DNA of 64,000 nucleotides from Turnera subulata (lineage: Eukaryota; Streptophyta; Magnoliopsida; Malpighiales; Passifloraceae): assembly GCA_028386065.3 (NCBI GenBank), contig JAKUCV010003224.1:16876-80875 (forward strand), given 5' to 3'. This document shows, one piece after another, positions 34,267-46,471 of this stretch. The notes below the pieces were generated by a model. That model worked only from the letters and a program-made list of their open reading frames with translations. It ran no database searches and was not told where the DNA came from. The position numbers and the translations under genes were made by a program. How positions within the stretch are numbered: position 1 is the stretch's first letter; every line of letters starts with the position of its first letter.

Positions 34267-35020
34267 TGGAAATGGAGGGACATCATCATTAGCCATCCAA
34301 GTCTCTATTGCTAGAAGGAGTATCTCTTTTTTATAAACACTTTATTAATTATGGGGTCAAGCACCTTTTTGGTACCTGGAGTTTTTTTTTCACCTTTTTT
34401 CTCCATTTTATCCCGGTTCACCCGACTCTATTTCAAGTAAAACCATACCCAGATTCCATTTCAACGAGATTGTTTCTTTTACTAGAAAAAAGTGCATTAA
34501 TCTCTTTTGGTATTTAATAAAGATTTTTTTTTCTGCGTGGCTCTTCGGAAAAGAGTGAGGAGAATCAAAAACATGGTGGATTAAATATTCCCCAGCAAAC
34601 ATTAGCATTTTTCCAAATGAATACAAGTTCTCTGTTGTTGCAATAAAACTTAGTTGTTCTTAAAAAAAAAAAAATCCTGGAGCAAATTTTCGAAAATGTT
34701 GTGGCTCCTTTTCCCCATCAAATCTCATTCTCCTTCCCTTCACCTGCTGGTACCGTACACCACCATCCATACTCAACTCTTTCATCTCCAGTACTTGCCC
34801 CTGCACCATTTGTGCTACCACTACAAAAGTCATCTTCTTCGACCTGCAACGGTGACAAGCGATTCGAAGGAAAATGGAAAACCAATATAAGTTTTAATTG
34901 GAATGAGTGAGTGCTGCAAGCATGGATGTTGTCATCTCTCAGCGACGGTGGTCGTAATCAAGCTGAATTTGGAAAACCGATATGACCAGCTAGTAGAGGA
35001 TTTAAAAATTAGAAAACACA
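34267..35020 (+). other. 3' flank of the intact P450; no gene recognised
   Basis: AT-rich flank. An AATAAA-like signal followed by a 12-A tract (34642-34672) could mark an old retroposed tail. The Ser/Pro-rich short frames at 34701-34910 match nothing I recognise. Confidence 0.5.
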
Positions 35021-35029
35021 TTTTTCTTA

Positions 35030-35480
35030 ATTTTGGAATTTAAACATTTGAGAAAAAACAGTGGGCCCGAAAAAATTTCCATATGGCACCAATATTGTTG
35101 TGACACGTGCTTCATGGACCCGGGCAGAAGACCACATCAGCTTCCCATTGGTAAAGAGTCCATCTCCAAGACTGATTCCAAGACCAATTCCCAACAGCAC
35201 AAATAAAGGATTCTGCAACTGAAACATCACAAAAGGCGGCTAAAGAGAACAATCTTTGGATACGATGATAGTTTGAGAACAGTGGAATCAAGCCATTGGT
35301 CGTGCCAAAACATACTACTTCTACCATCCCCGATACAGCGAATAACACAATCCTTCAGAACACCACGGAGTACTCGGCAGTAGAGACAATGCACTTCCAA
35401 GCCACTATACAAATTTTGTACCTATGGGCATCCCCACTCCACAAAAAGTTTCGTTGCATCCTTATAAGAACACAGATGTG
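35030..35480 (-). pseudogene. LINE-F fragment, zf-RVT region
   Basis: The minus strand gives MQRNFLWSGDAHRYK (about 35460), then CIGDGRSSMFWHDQWLDS and WTLYQWEADVV, typical of the segment between RT and the zinc ribbon in plant LINE ORF2. Both ends are missing and frames are broken. The copia-2 LTR abuts its 5' side. Confidence 0.75.
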
Positions 35481-35482
35481 TG

Positions 35483-35704
35483 AAAGGCTCAATGTCAGGT
35501 TGAGCCATTGGTGTTTGTATTTATAATCTGATCCTGATGAGTATAATTGTGTCGTATACAAGTATGAGAATATAACTACATCATAGATATCACAAGAGAG
35601 AGTTATCTCTTATCCTACAGTAACTATACATATCAGGAAATAGTAGCATTAATCTAGGAATGTTACTAACTCTATCAGAATCTGATAATATCCATATCTC
35701 TACA
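35483..35704 (-). mobile_element. 3' LTR of copia-2 (about 220 bp)
   Basis: On the minus strand the LTR starts TGTAGAGATATGG at 35704, directly after a polypurine tract TTTGAAGGGGA (35705-35715). It contains TATAAATA (about 35517) and an inverted repeat GGCTCAA...TTGAGCC. The outer end near 35483 (TTTCACA) is approximate, judged from where LINE-F resumes. Confidence 0.75.
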
Positions 35705-38283
35705 TCCCCTTCAAACCAGGCTCGGGGACTTGTAGAGATTGAGTTTGCTGCGGATTGTCTGAAAATGGGTTGTGGACAGTGGCTTCATGAGTATGTCAGC
35801 CAATTGGTCATCACTTCCTATGAACTTGACATGCAACCGTTTTTGCGCCACAAAATCCCGGACGAAAAGTGCATCTATCTCGACATGCTTGGTTCTTGCC
35901 CGTAGGATTGGATTGTGACTGATGAAAGCCACCCCAATATTATCACACCAAAGAGTGGGCGAGGGTGTTTTGACACCAAGCTCCTGAAGCAAAGCTTGAA
36001 GCCACATTACTTCAGCTGCCCGTCGGCCAGAGATTTATACTCAGCCTCGGTTGTGGACCGAGAAAATGTCCGCGAACCCCAAGAAATCAGATTGCCCCCA
36101 AAACAAACCAAGAAGCCTCCTGTGGAATTTTGGTTGCCAAGATTTCCTCCCCAATCAACATCTGTGTATATTTGGAGATTGAACGTGGAGGATTTAGTGA
36201 TGAGAAGACTGAGATGCTGTGTATGCTATAAATAACGGAGAATTCGCTTCACCGCCTTGAAGTGAACCTGTGTGGGAGCATTCAAGTACTGGCTGACCTT
36301 CCCTACAGCAAGATCAATGTCCGGCCTGGTGATAGACAAACAATGAAGAGATCCTACAAGTTGTTGAAAGAGAGTAGGATTTGTGAGGGGGTCGCCATCA
36401 GTGTGCTGTAGAGTAATAGAGGTGGAAGCCGGCGTGGAAATAGGCTTACAATTCAGCCTTGCTAAGCAAGTCGGTAATATACTTTTGTTGAGAAAGCATT
36501 AAACCTGCCGGAACAGAAGAGACTTGCATGCCCTGAAAGTGATTAACATGGCCAAGATCATGCAAGGCAAACTCTTGTCCAAGAGTATGAACAAGATGAT
36601 GAAGAAAGCGTGGCTTTTTGCTGGTGAGCATTATGTCATCGTCATAAACAAGTAGATATGCCAATATGCCATGATCAAGATAAACATGCAAAGAGGGATC
36701 TGACCTTGAGATACTGAAACCACGAGACGCAAGGAACGAGCAGAGACGAGAGTACCAAAGTTCGTGGTGCCTGCTTAAGGCCATAAAGAGATCGCAATAG
36801 CTGAAAGACATGGGTTGGTTTATCCGGATCAACAAATCCTGCAGGTTGGTGCACGTAAACATCATGTTCTAGTTCTCCATTGAGGAGGGCATTCCGTACA
36901 TCTAGTTGTTTTATTGGCTAGCCCCATGTGACAACAAGAGATAGTACAAGTCGAATAGTAGGAGGTTTGAAGACAGACTGAATGTTTCTTCGAAGTCAAT
37001 CCCCTCCTATTGGTGGTATCCTTTCGCGACAAGGCGAGCTTATAACGCTCAACGGAACCATCTGATTTGTGTTTAATCCGGAATGCCCATTTACTGCCCA
37101 CTATATTCATCCTCGAGGAAAAAGGAACAAGTCGCCTAGTGTTGGTGCGCACTAAGACATTCATCTCTTCAATCATGGCATCTCGCCAAACTTTGTGCTT
37201 CTTTGCTTCAGAATAGCAGGTCGGTTCCGAAGTGGATTGGGTAGTAAATAAATTGACAGAGGGTGAGTATCTGGTTGTTTGTTTTAGGTTGGTTCGGAGG
37301 GTCATCTTGTGTTGTCGTGGTGGTGGTGGAGGAGAGGATGGGGGTGAAGGTGTTGGAGAACTATTCGAACTAGAAGACCCAGAGGAGGAACCTGTATCGG
37401 TGGATGATTGAGGGTGGTTTGCAATAGGTGAATTTTCTAGTAACAAAGGAGTACTAGACACGGAATTAGAAGAAGAAGTCGTAGTTGGGGACATTGGAGC
37501 AAGTCTTTGGGCAGAATTAGGACAGGGAAAGAAAACAGTTAGAGGGATAGAAGTCCAAGACTCTTGTGATGCAGTAGGCGGAGAAAACAGAGGAGAAGAA
37601 TGCGTGGTTTGTTTTGGAAAAATAGTTTCAAAAACCTAACGTGTTTGGCAATGTATAAATAATTAGTACTCAAGGCTAAACACCGATAACCATTATGAGA
37701 CTCGCTATAACCTAGGAATAAACAAGGTTGAGACCTAAAATCTAGCTTATGATGATTATGTGGGCGCAATAATGGAAAACATAGACAACCAAAGACTCGA
37801 AGAAAACATTATTTTGGGGGTTTTTTTGAAAAGAACTTCGACTGGTGACTTGTTAGATAACACAGCTGTAGGCATGCAATTTATCAAAGGCAAATTGCCA
37901 ATATGGATGGGTAAGTGTGTTGTTGCCATTAAAGTGAGACCTGTTTTGATAATATGTCGATGGCAACATTCGATGGCATCTTGTTGTTCAGGTGCATGAG
38001 GGCACATGACGCAACGACGAATACCATTCGAAGAAAAAAAAAATTATGGAGAGAGCGATATTCACCGCCCTATTGGGATGCTAAATCAAGCGCTGCAGAG
38101 CCATGTGAAAAGCCATGACGCAAGACTGATTGGGAGAGGCATAAAATTCCTCTAGAGCAAGCCACGCAGCACGAGATGTTGGTTTTCCAACAATAATGGA
38201 GAAGACACCAACAGACAGAGACGACAAAAGAGAACTCAGGATCAGCTGATCCTGCTGATACCAATGGGGATAGGCAGGAATGG
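35705..38283 (-). pseudogene. Copia-2 internal region, 5'-truncated and internally deleted
   Basis: In minus orientation: a Gag fragment (38283-38050: SAGSADPEFSF frame and an alternate frame with QDQLILSSLLSSLS), an internal junction at a 10-A run (about 38033-38042), integrase end (SNKSPVEVLFKKTP, then DFRSQPCLFLGYSESHNGYR), a Ser/Pro-rich linker, RT (MNIVGSKWAFRIKHKSDGS; catalytic box reads VYDDDI at about 36640 where copia normally has YVDD), and RNase H (LWCDNIGVAFISHNP, KHVEIDALFVRD, ADILMKPL). Many frameshifts. Its broken 5' end is joined directly to a P450 exon fragment at 38283/38284. Confidence 0.82.
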
Positions 38284-38633
38284 TGGATATGACATACCTG
38301 CCAAAACCAAAATAGTTATTAATGGATGGGCCATTAATTGCAAGAGATCCTCGTTATTGGGACGAACCTGAGAGAATCTACCCTGAGAGATTTCTTGACT
38401 CTACCATTGAGTTTAAATGGTCAGACTTTGAATTTCTTCCTTTTGGTTCCGGAAGAAGGATGTGTCCTGGTATGCCCTATACCTTACCTGTCGTTGAGCT
38501 TACTCTTGCAAATTTGGTGTGGCAATTTGACTGGAAACTTCCCAGTGGAATGGAGCCAAAGGACTTGGACATGACTGTAGCTACGGGCCTTATTGCTAGA
38601 AGAAAGAATGACATTCACAGTTCAATCGAAACA
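38284..38633 (+). pseudogene. P450 (CYP71) 3'-exon fragment
   Basis: Corresponds to the second half of exon 2 of the other two copies: GGYDIPAKTK, then after a frameshift caused by extra bases near 38330, ARDPRYWDEPER, YPERFLDS, heme loop FGSGRRMCPGMPY and DWKLPSGMEPKDLDMT. It ends at ARRKNDIHS, where the other copies continue LIPVPY. The 5' part of the gene is absent, replaced by copia-2 Gag sequence. It is closer to the 52-kb copy (GMPYTLP, LPSGMEP) than to the intact gene. It cannot make a P450. Confidence 0.92.
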
Positions 38634-39124
38634 CTTAAGCAGATTAATCAGGCCATTGATCAAATATATAAGGCAGTGGGCCTTGACCCAAAATCTCTAA
38701 CAATCATATCCTCCAATGCACAAAGTAAAACTTCATGCTCGGCCATTTCTATTCTTTCTAGTCCATTCAGAACACCAAAATGCAAATTAAAATAATCCAA
38801 CCAAACACATCAATTGAAGAATACAATAATTTTAGGAAATAATTTTAGATGCACTAATAATACAATCATTTCAGTTGCAAACAATTACAGAGACAAATAC
38901 AAATTCTGAATGGCAGTTTAGCATTACACAAATATTGGAAGTCTAAAAAACAACAAGAATGTCAAAGGAACAAGAATCAGTAAAACAAATTACAAAACAA
39001 CATTACCACGAGCAACCATTCAATCATTAAACATCTCATGTGCAAGAACTTCTCTCCAAGTAGCTCATTCATTTGTACTCTACACGCATTGCAATTTACT
39101 GTATTGGAATCCCTAACAAACATC
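38634..39124 (+). other. Flank of the P450 fragment; no gene
   Basis: The first 70 bp match 14281-14365; the remainder is AT-rich sequence without recognised features. Confidence 0.5.
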
Positions 39125-39141
39125 ATGTAATTAGTTTATTT

Positions 39142-39339
39142 GTTTGATGATAGAAGAGTATCCCAGTCGACTACCGGATTAATCTCTCCCTGGCTCGATA
39201 TATCATCCTTGTGAGGTGGGACCACTACCAATAACATAATTTTTATACACCCGCTTCTACCAGGACTTGAAACTTGGACCTTGTAGCTTAAGGAGAATGC
39301 AGTACGCTTTACTACTGTAACCGATACTAATTAGTAATA
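39142..39339 (-). mobile_element. SINE (family 2), 198 bp
   Basis: A 17-bp target duplication with one mismatch, ATGTAATTAGTTT(A/G)TTT, lies at 39125-39141 and 39340-39356. The minus strand carries tRNA-like promoter sequence (GGTTACAGTAGTAAAGCG; B-box-like GTTTCAAGTCCTGG) and ends GAGAGATTAATCC...TACTCTTCTA, matching the SINE at 49142-49299. Confidence 0.82.
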
Positions 39340-39639
39340 ATGTAATTAGTTTGTTTCAGTGCCAAAACAAGCAATAATATTTGTCAGAAAGAAGAAATCT
39401 TGTTCCATGCTTAATTAATCAATACATGCTACGAATATACTTATTCTTTTAATATGTTTTAGGGATGGCAGACACTTATTACAATTATATTTTAGTTATG
39501 TTTTCCTCCTATAACACACCCATTCATGAGTTTAACACACCAATTCATGAGTTTTTATTAATCTGACAAAGACACGAATTTATGATATAAAGCTAATTTT
39601 AAAAGACATTCATTCGATGCTGAAGTTAGAAGGGAGGTT

Positions 39640-40260
39640 TTCTTTATAGAGAAGGCAAGGAGAGAGTTTCTGTGAGAAATGATCTACATACCTCGCAATA
39701 TTCTTCTTCTTCCAACTTTGGCATTCTAACCTCATCAACTATTGCTTCTACCTGGAGCTTTATTAGAGCTAATGCCTCCTCCATATTAATTCGGTTAACA
39801 ATATCCACTATTAAATCGTCTTCGTTGTCGGGGGCTTTGGCAGCTAAAGCCTTCTTTAAATCCACATTTAGGGTGGCCATTATCAACGCATGAGCCTTGG
39901 TTGAGGTTATTAAATTTGAATTTCAATAGCTTGTGCATTGAAGTGCTTCGTAAAGTCCCTTAAAGACTCATCTGATTTTTCTTTCATCAACATGAGGGCG
40001 AGTGAAGTCTTTTTCGTCTTCTTCTAACCATAGAATTGAGCCAAAAATTGGTCACTGAGTTCTTTGAAACTCTTTATGGATTTGGGTACTAATGTCGTGT
40101 ACTACTCCACTGGACCAAGATGGTACAAAAAGCTTTACACAAGACAATGTCTGAGTACCTGTACATTTCGATCGTTCTCATGTACTATTTAAGATAGTTT
40201 AAGGTCTGTATGACCACCATAATTTTCAATGCATGGGGCATTATACCTTTTTGGTACTGA
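39640..40260 (-). pseudogene. Gypsy Gag relic
   Basis: Broken minus-strand frames give SIKSFKELSDQFLAQFYG and ESLRDFTKHFNAQAIEI, the conserved end of Ty3/gypsy Gag, then IMATLNVDLKKALAAKAP. No LTRs or pol are nearby. Confidence 0.65.
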
Positions 40261-40796
40261 ATCAAGTCAAATTGTATCTTTTAAAGACGAGATATTATCC
40301 ATCTCATTTCCCCTAACTTGTCGGGTCACTGACAATAAGTATTGTACAATCAATTTCCGAAATTGTTTTTCTTATAATCCACTCTGATCTCCTCCTCTAT
40401 GCACCTTCACTTCTCTAGTGGAAGCGAGGCGCATCTATGTCTAAGCGCCACTCTTCCCCATCATGAGGGGGGCACATGGGCTCTTTCCCAGCCCTACGTT
40501 TATGCACACCAACCCCGAATGGGTTTACAGGCTGTATTATGCAAGCTAGCTTCGGTCCGAGTTACCTTCTCAACTACCATATTTTCATTATATTTAGTAC
40601 TTCCAAATACATGTCAATATTCGGTTGGTCCGATTTAATTTTTGCATGATGACTTAACCAATTAAATGATGACATATGCCTGGAAGTACCAAATATAATA
40701 AAAATATGGTAGTATGAGGACCAAAATCCATGAAAATGGAATACACTGACCACATTTCAAATTCAAAGCAACTACATACCAAAAATGGAGTTTTTT
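40261..40796. other. No recognised feature
   Basis: Short unrelated frames only. A pair of similar stretches around ATATTTTCATTATATTTAGTA (40579) and, inverted, near 40690 suggests a decayed inverted-repeat element, but no ends could be fixed. Confidence 0.4.
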
Positions 40797-41225
40797 TTGG
40801 TATATATGTTCGTATTTTTGGGCATACATTGTCTTATTTTGTTTAACTTATCTTTTTGGTACCTAAAACGTGGTGCATTTTTTATTCTGCACAACGTACC
40901 CTGAGGTCAGTGACTTGCTCAATTTTTTTTTCTTATTCCTTCTACCAAGCAGTTTGCAGAGAAATGCTGGATAATTAATAAGATGGCATGGATTGGTTGG
41001 AGATCTTGTTAATTAGTATCCAAATTGAATTATGCTAAACTAAGCTGCAAGTAGTCATAGATAAACATATGGACGGAAATATTAATAATGCGACGAGCAA
41101 CACAACCACTTTTGTTTATTATTTTATACCTTAGAATTATGGATAAAAAAAGAGAAATGAATATATCACAAGATTTGTACAGTTGTGTAGATTGAAGATC
41201 CTAACACATATCGGCCGCCTTTGAC

Positions 41226-41226
<1 letters not shown>

Positions 41227-41308
<82 letters not shown>

Positions 41309-41374
41309 CCTTGCTCCAAAAATAATAATAATAATAATAATAATAATCATAATAATAATAATAATAATAATAAT
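41227..41374. repeat. AAT microsatellite
   Basis: Two near-perfect AAT runs (41227-41308 and 41319-41374) separated by CCTTGCTCC. The same site in copy A (22627-22645) has only about five units, so the expansion happened after duplication. Confidence 0.95.
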
Positions 41375-41876
41375 GAATTTGTTTATATAATAGTTAACAG
41401 GTTAGGCACACTAGCAACTTTGTTTATATTCCTGCTCGTGGTCCATGAATTGCTCCTTCATTTCTGCGTACGTATTGTTTGCAGGGAAATGATGGATTAT
41501 AAGAATGAATATAAGGTATGGTGTGACAAGCCACCAATTTATTGAAGAAGATGACTGGAAATGATGGCTATGTTTCGATTTTTTTTTTCTTTAAAATGGA
41601 TCAGAAGTGATGGCAGTAATTATATAATTATGCTTTACGGGCTAAGAATTGCTAGCGGAAAAAAAAAAACGCAGAAAAGAAAAAGTTATCCGTAGTTACA
41701 AGTTTATAGAAAGACGAGGAAAAAGTTAACAGAAATAGAAGCAGCACTGGCTTTCCTAAAACTGCAGACAACAAAAATAGAAGCAGCAGATGCCATTGTA
41801 GGAGCAAAAGTGGCAGCAGTAGCGAGAACCACATAAGGCAGCACTCTGGGAAAGATAGAGCAAGTAGCATAGGTAG

Positions 41877-44800
41877 TGAGTTTCTGCGTATCTTCCTATC
41901 TATTATGTTTTGTATGTCGTCTTGGAACATTAGGTCCTTGGCTCTACAAAGAAGTGCAGTAGTATTAAGACCTTAATGAGTAAGGTCCAGGCGAAAATGG
42001 TTTTTCTGTGTGAAACGAAGTGTCATGGTTGGAGTTTTGTGGAGTATGGCAGATTATGGGGTGGGGGAACCTTTGACTTTGTAAAGGTGGGTGCGGAAGG
42101 AGGTTCGGGTGGGCTATCATTATTGTGGGAAACAACCTTCTTTAACTGCTTGAATAGAAGTTATGGGAGGAATTGGATTATGGTAGATGGTACTGTCCCA
42201 GGGGATAAACACATTGGTGTCTGTGGCCTGTATGGACCTTGCTCGCTGGAGGAGAGGAATGGACTATGGGTGGAATTACTGGCTTTTATCCAAGAATTGA
42301 ATATTCCATGGCTGATAATAGGTGACTTCAACGAGGTATTGACGGCTTCAGAGAGGCTCAGTGGCAGAATTTGTAACAGAGGAACCCGGGCCCTAACGGA
42401 ATTTATCTCTCAAGCCAACCTATGCGAAGTTGAATTGCAGGGGAGAAATTTCACATGGTGGAACTATAGGTCGGCGAGTAGAATAGACAGGGCCTTTTTT
42501 GACCCCCGCTGGTTTTCCATGTTTCCTTCTATCAAGCTTTGGGCTGAAGATAGGGAGGACTCAGATCATTGCCCTATTATACTATCGCAAGAACAGAAGG
42601 ATTGGGGATTTAAACCTTTTAAATTCCTCAATTACTGGATATCTCAAGAGAGCTTTGGGTCATCCTTGAAAGATATGTGGAGGGCTGCTGGTTTGCGATA
42701 TCCTGGAAAGTTTAACTTGATTAGGAAGCTGGGCTCAGTAAAGCAATCTTTGAAAGTATGGAACAAAGAACTTTTTGGGAACGTGGACGTGGCCACAAAG
42801 GAGCTAAAAAATCAGATTGCAAACATGGACAGGGAAGCTGATCGCCGTGTCTTGTGTGAAGATGAGAGGAAAAAAGTTTTTGAGTGGAAGGCTGATTTGA
42901 AAAGGAGGGAGAAATATCATGAAAGCATTTGGAGGCAAAAGTCTAGAATCAACTAGCTTAGTCTTGGAGATAGAAATAATAGGTTTTTCCATGTTAATGC
43001 ATGCAATCGTGGAAGGAGAAATTCCATCCGGGAAATTGAGGTAGGGGGATCGGTGCTTAGTGAACCGGAGGAAGTGAAGCAAGCGGCCAGAGACTATTTT
43101 GCTGATCTATTTAAGCCCAACTCAAAGACTCGCTTTATTTGGGGTGATACACGGTCAACAAAATCTCCAGAGATCAAGTGCAGATTATGGAAAGGCCTTT
43201 CTCTATTGAAGAAGTCTAAGAGGCCATCTGGGACTGTGATGGTAATAAATCACCGGGCCCAGACGGTTTTAATCTAAATTTTTATAAGGAGGCATGGGAC
43301 TTAATTAGTGGCGATTTAATGGACCTCTTTAATGACTTTTACGAGCATGGTAAAATGCCCAATAGTGGTTAATAGGGGATTCATTTGTCTGATTCCTAAG
43401 AAAACAGATGCGAAGACTCTTGAAGACTTCAGGCCAATCTGCCTCATTCATGGTATTTACAAGATTGTGGCAAAGGTTCTAGCAAAGAGATTGAAAAAAG
43501 TCATGTCATGTGTGATCAGTGAGAGCCAACATGCTTTCATGGAAGACAAACATATCCTGGATTGCGTGATGTCTGCTTCTGAAACTATTCACCAGTTAAA
43601 GAAAAGCAAGGAAAGGGCTGTGATTTGGAAGATTGATTTTAGGAAGGCTTATGATTCAGTTTCTTGGGAATTCTTATTGGAAATTTTGAGAGCAATGGGC
43701 TTTGGGGAGAGATGGATACGGTGGATTTGGGGGTGTGTTGGGTCTCCTAAAATGGCAGTTTTGCTGAATGGCAGCCCGTCTAATGATTTCACAGCTCATA
43801 GAGGATTAAAACAAGGTGACCCTCTGTCACCCTTCCTCTTTAACATCGTAGCAAAGGGCCTCACTTGTTTAATAAAGCAAGCTGTCTCAAAAGGGATTAT
43901 TCGTGAGATCAGACAAGAGGAGGCGGCGACAGTTGTGTTACAGTTTGCCGACGATACTGTTTTCTTCCAACCAGATGATGAAACCTCTCTACTAAACTTA
44001 AAACATTGTTTGAGATGCTTTGAGATTCTTTCTGGGCTCAGCATAAATTTCCACAAGAGCAGTTTAATTGGTGTTTATCTGTCGTGTCAAAGGATGAACT
44101 ACCTTGCAGATTTATTGAAGAGTAAGGTTGAGTTCCTGCCAATCACATACTTGGGTTTACCTCTTGGATCGAAAATGAATAGAATCAAAGGATGGGAGCC
44201 GGTAATTGCAAGGATCAGATCGTGATTGACCACATGGAGAGGAAGACTTCTATCTCTTGGAGGTAGAGTAACTCTAATTAAATCTGTCTTGAGTAATCTA
44301 CCTATTTACTACCTATCTATGTTTAAGATGCCTATAGGCGTGGCGAACAGAATTGTACGGCTGCAAAGGAATTTTTTTGGAGTGGTAAAGGTGATAAGAG
44401 GAGGATGTGTTTAGTGGCGTGGAGTAAGATTGCCAGACCAAGAAATAGGGGGGGTTTAGGGATTGAAAATATGATGGTTAAAAATCAATGCTTGCTATTC
44501 AAATGGCTTTGGAGGTTTGTTAATTTCCATCACTCTTCCTCACAGAAGCCCTCATGGGCTACAATTGTTAGTAGCAGATATGTTGGGGAATCCGATTCAT
44601 CATGGCCTTTATTTAAGGAGTCAGGTTTGTCTGCTAATTGGAAAAACATTGTTAAGTCAGGAGAGGAGTCTTACGATGGTGTTGTGTGCTTAAGGCAGGG
44701 TATTCAATTGGAGCTAAGGGATGGATCCTCTTGCAAATTCTGGTTTGATAGATGGATTTCAGATGGAGTGTTAAAGGAGAAGTTTCCTACTCTCTTTGTT

Positions 44801-45744
44801 CTATCGTCCTTCCAGCATGCCACTGTGGCAGAGGTGCTTGCTTCAGGACATGATAGCGGCAGGTGGGAGTTTTCATGGAGGAGAAGTCTCTATTCATGGG
44901 AGGTGGAGGAGGTGGATAGATTTAGAAGAGTTGTGGATAATGTGGTTCTACATTCGGAGGGGTCTGATAGATGGAGGTGGATCGAATGTACAAAAGGAAC
45001 ATACTCCGTGAAATCTGGTTATGAAAGCATGTGCAGAAGTTTACGCTCAAATATTCCTCTGCCTTGGGTGTGGATGGGGTGTGCCCCATTTAAAGTGGAA
45101 TGTTTTGTATGGATGGCAATAAATAATGGAATCGCGGTAAGGTCTATATTACTCAGGAACAATGTAATCTCACATGACAATGCTCTTTGCCCTCTTTGTG
45201 GTGAAGAGATTGAATCAAGATACCATCTTTTTATTCATTGCCGTGCTGTATGGGTTACTTTGAGTAAGCTATGTGAGTGGTGGGGGGTTAAGTGGTGCAC
45301 ACCTTGTAGGCTAGATGAGTTGTTTACTCATTGGTGGGGTTTAGCAGGTTCTATACATACAAGGGCTCCTTGGATGGTAGTGTTTTTCAATTTTATTTGG
45401 TCTGTTTGGCTTGCAAGGAATAAATTGATCTTTAAAGCCGTTGAGGTCGATTGGGGAAAGTTACTTGAACTGATATACTTCAGATCTCTTACCTGGTTCA
45501 AAGTGACACAACCAAGCTACCCATATGATCTCTCAGCTGTTTTTCAAAATTCGGATAGTATCAAGGCATGGTGTGGTCCGAAATGTAGTTTGGAATATGT
45601 ATAACCTTAGGCTTAGGCTATAATACCTGCGGGTATATTGTTTTTGCTTCTACTGTAACATCTGGATATAGCCATCTCTTTGATGGCTTGACTTTACTCA
45701 TTTCTAATCATACCTTCAATAAAGAATCGTTTCATCAAAAAAAA
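41877..45744 (+). mobile_element. LINE-C: 5'-truncated L1-type element (3868 bp)
   Basis: Exact 9-bp target duplication CATAGGTAG at 41868-41876 and 45745-45753, with an 8-A tail (45737-45744). Lacks ORF1. ORF2 domains: AP endonuclease (about 41900-42600; GDFNEVL, SDHCPIIL), RT (about 43370-44225; LIPKKTDAKTLEDFRPI, FADD at 43944-43955) and zf-RVT (CPLCGEEIESRYHLFIHC, about 45190-45245). It ends without RNase H, unlike LINE-B and LINE-E. Lesions: stops at 42954-42956 and 44223-44225 plus frameshifts near 41960, 43170 and 44395. Copy A has the empty site near 23135. Confidence 0.93.
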
Positions 45745-46201
45745 CATAGGTAGCAACAGAATCCATAGGCACAAAACTAACAATAACAGAAACAACGATA
45801 ATCTGAGCTAGGCACCTGAACTGCAGGAGAAGTAATTCGCTTAGTACTTACTACAGTAAAATACTGAGACTGAGTAGTAATGTGAGCCAACAAACAGCTC
45901 AACTTAAGCAAGAATCTGCTAAACACAATTGAAGAATGTCTCCTTGATCTCCTGAATTGGAAAGACTCTAAAAGAGGATTCCATTAAGGACCTAAAATCA
46001 AGGAGCATTCAAGGAGATGAGGAACCCTAGTCAACGCTATAAAAAAAAGTATGGAAATAAAAGAGGAAATAATTACACTCTTTGCTCCAACTCTTGAAAC
46101 CCCAGAGAAGCTTGTCGCCATCATCGTTGGAGTTCTTAATTTTGCTTTGTTTTTAGATTTGTAAGCATGAACATATCTATTTTTGCTTTGTTTTTACCTT
46201 C

Positions 46202-46386
46202 CTTTTTTTTGTTTCCCATCCGGTATCCGGAGCTTTACCCAGACTAATCCGGTCGACCTGCGTCGCGCACCTGGGTATGGTGGGTGAGTCTCCCAATGCG
46301 GATTTTCTGCGTACATGAGGACTCGAACCCGAGACCTCGCTTAAGCGGAACCAAGCCGCTTACCACTTAGACCAACCCCATATTGG
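46202..46386 (-). mobile_element. tRNA-derived SINE (family 1), 185 bp
   Basis: Flanked by a 19-bp duplication with one mismatch, TTGCTTT(G/A)TTTTTACCTTC (46183-46201 and 46387-46405). The minus strand has A box TGGTCTAAGTGG and B box GGTTCGAGTCC, then GGGAGACTCACCCACCAT and a short A-tail. It is the same family as 55001-55157, absent from copy A, and appears full length. Confidence 0.93.
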
Positions 46387-46471
46387 TTGCTTTATTTTTA
46401 CCTTCTACTACGAACTAAGCTTATTTTCTTAGGCCAACGGCTCTAACAATTACTCAAGGTATATTATAATT

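Noticed and set aside
36500..38260. A functional copia at 35.5-38.3 kb
   Set aside because: It lacks the 5' LTR, most of Gag and the integrase core, and its RT box and frames are broken.
41137..41319. Poly-leucine frame
   Set aside because: Translation of the AAT microsatellite.
46202..46386. tRNA gene (A and B boxes)
   Set aside because: No cloverleaf or anticodon stem; the body, A-tail and target duplication mark it as a SINE.
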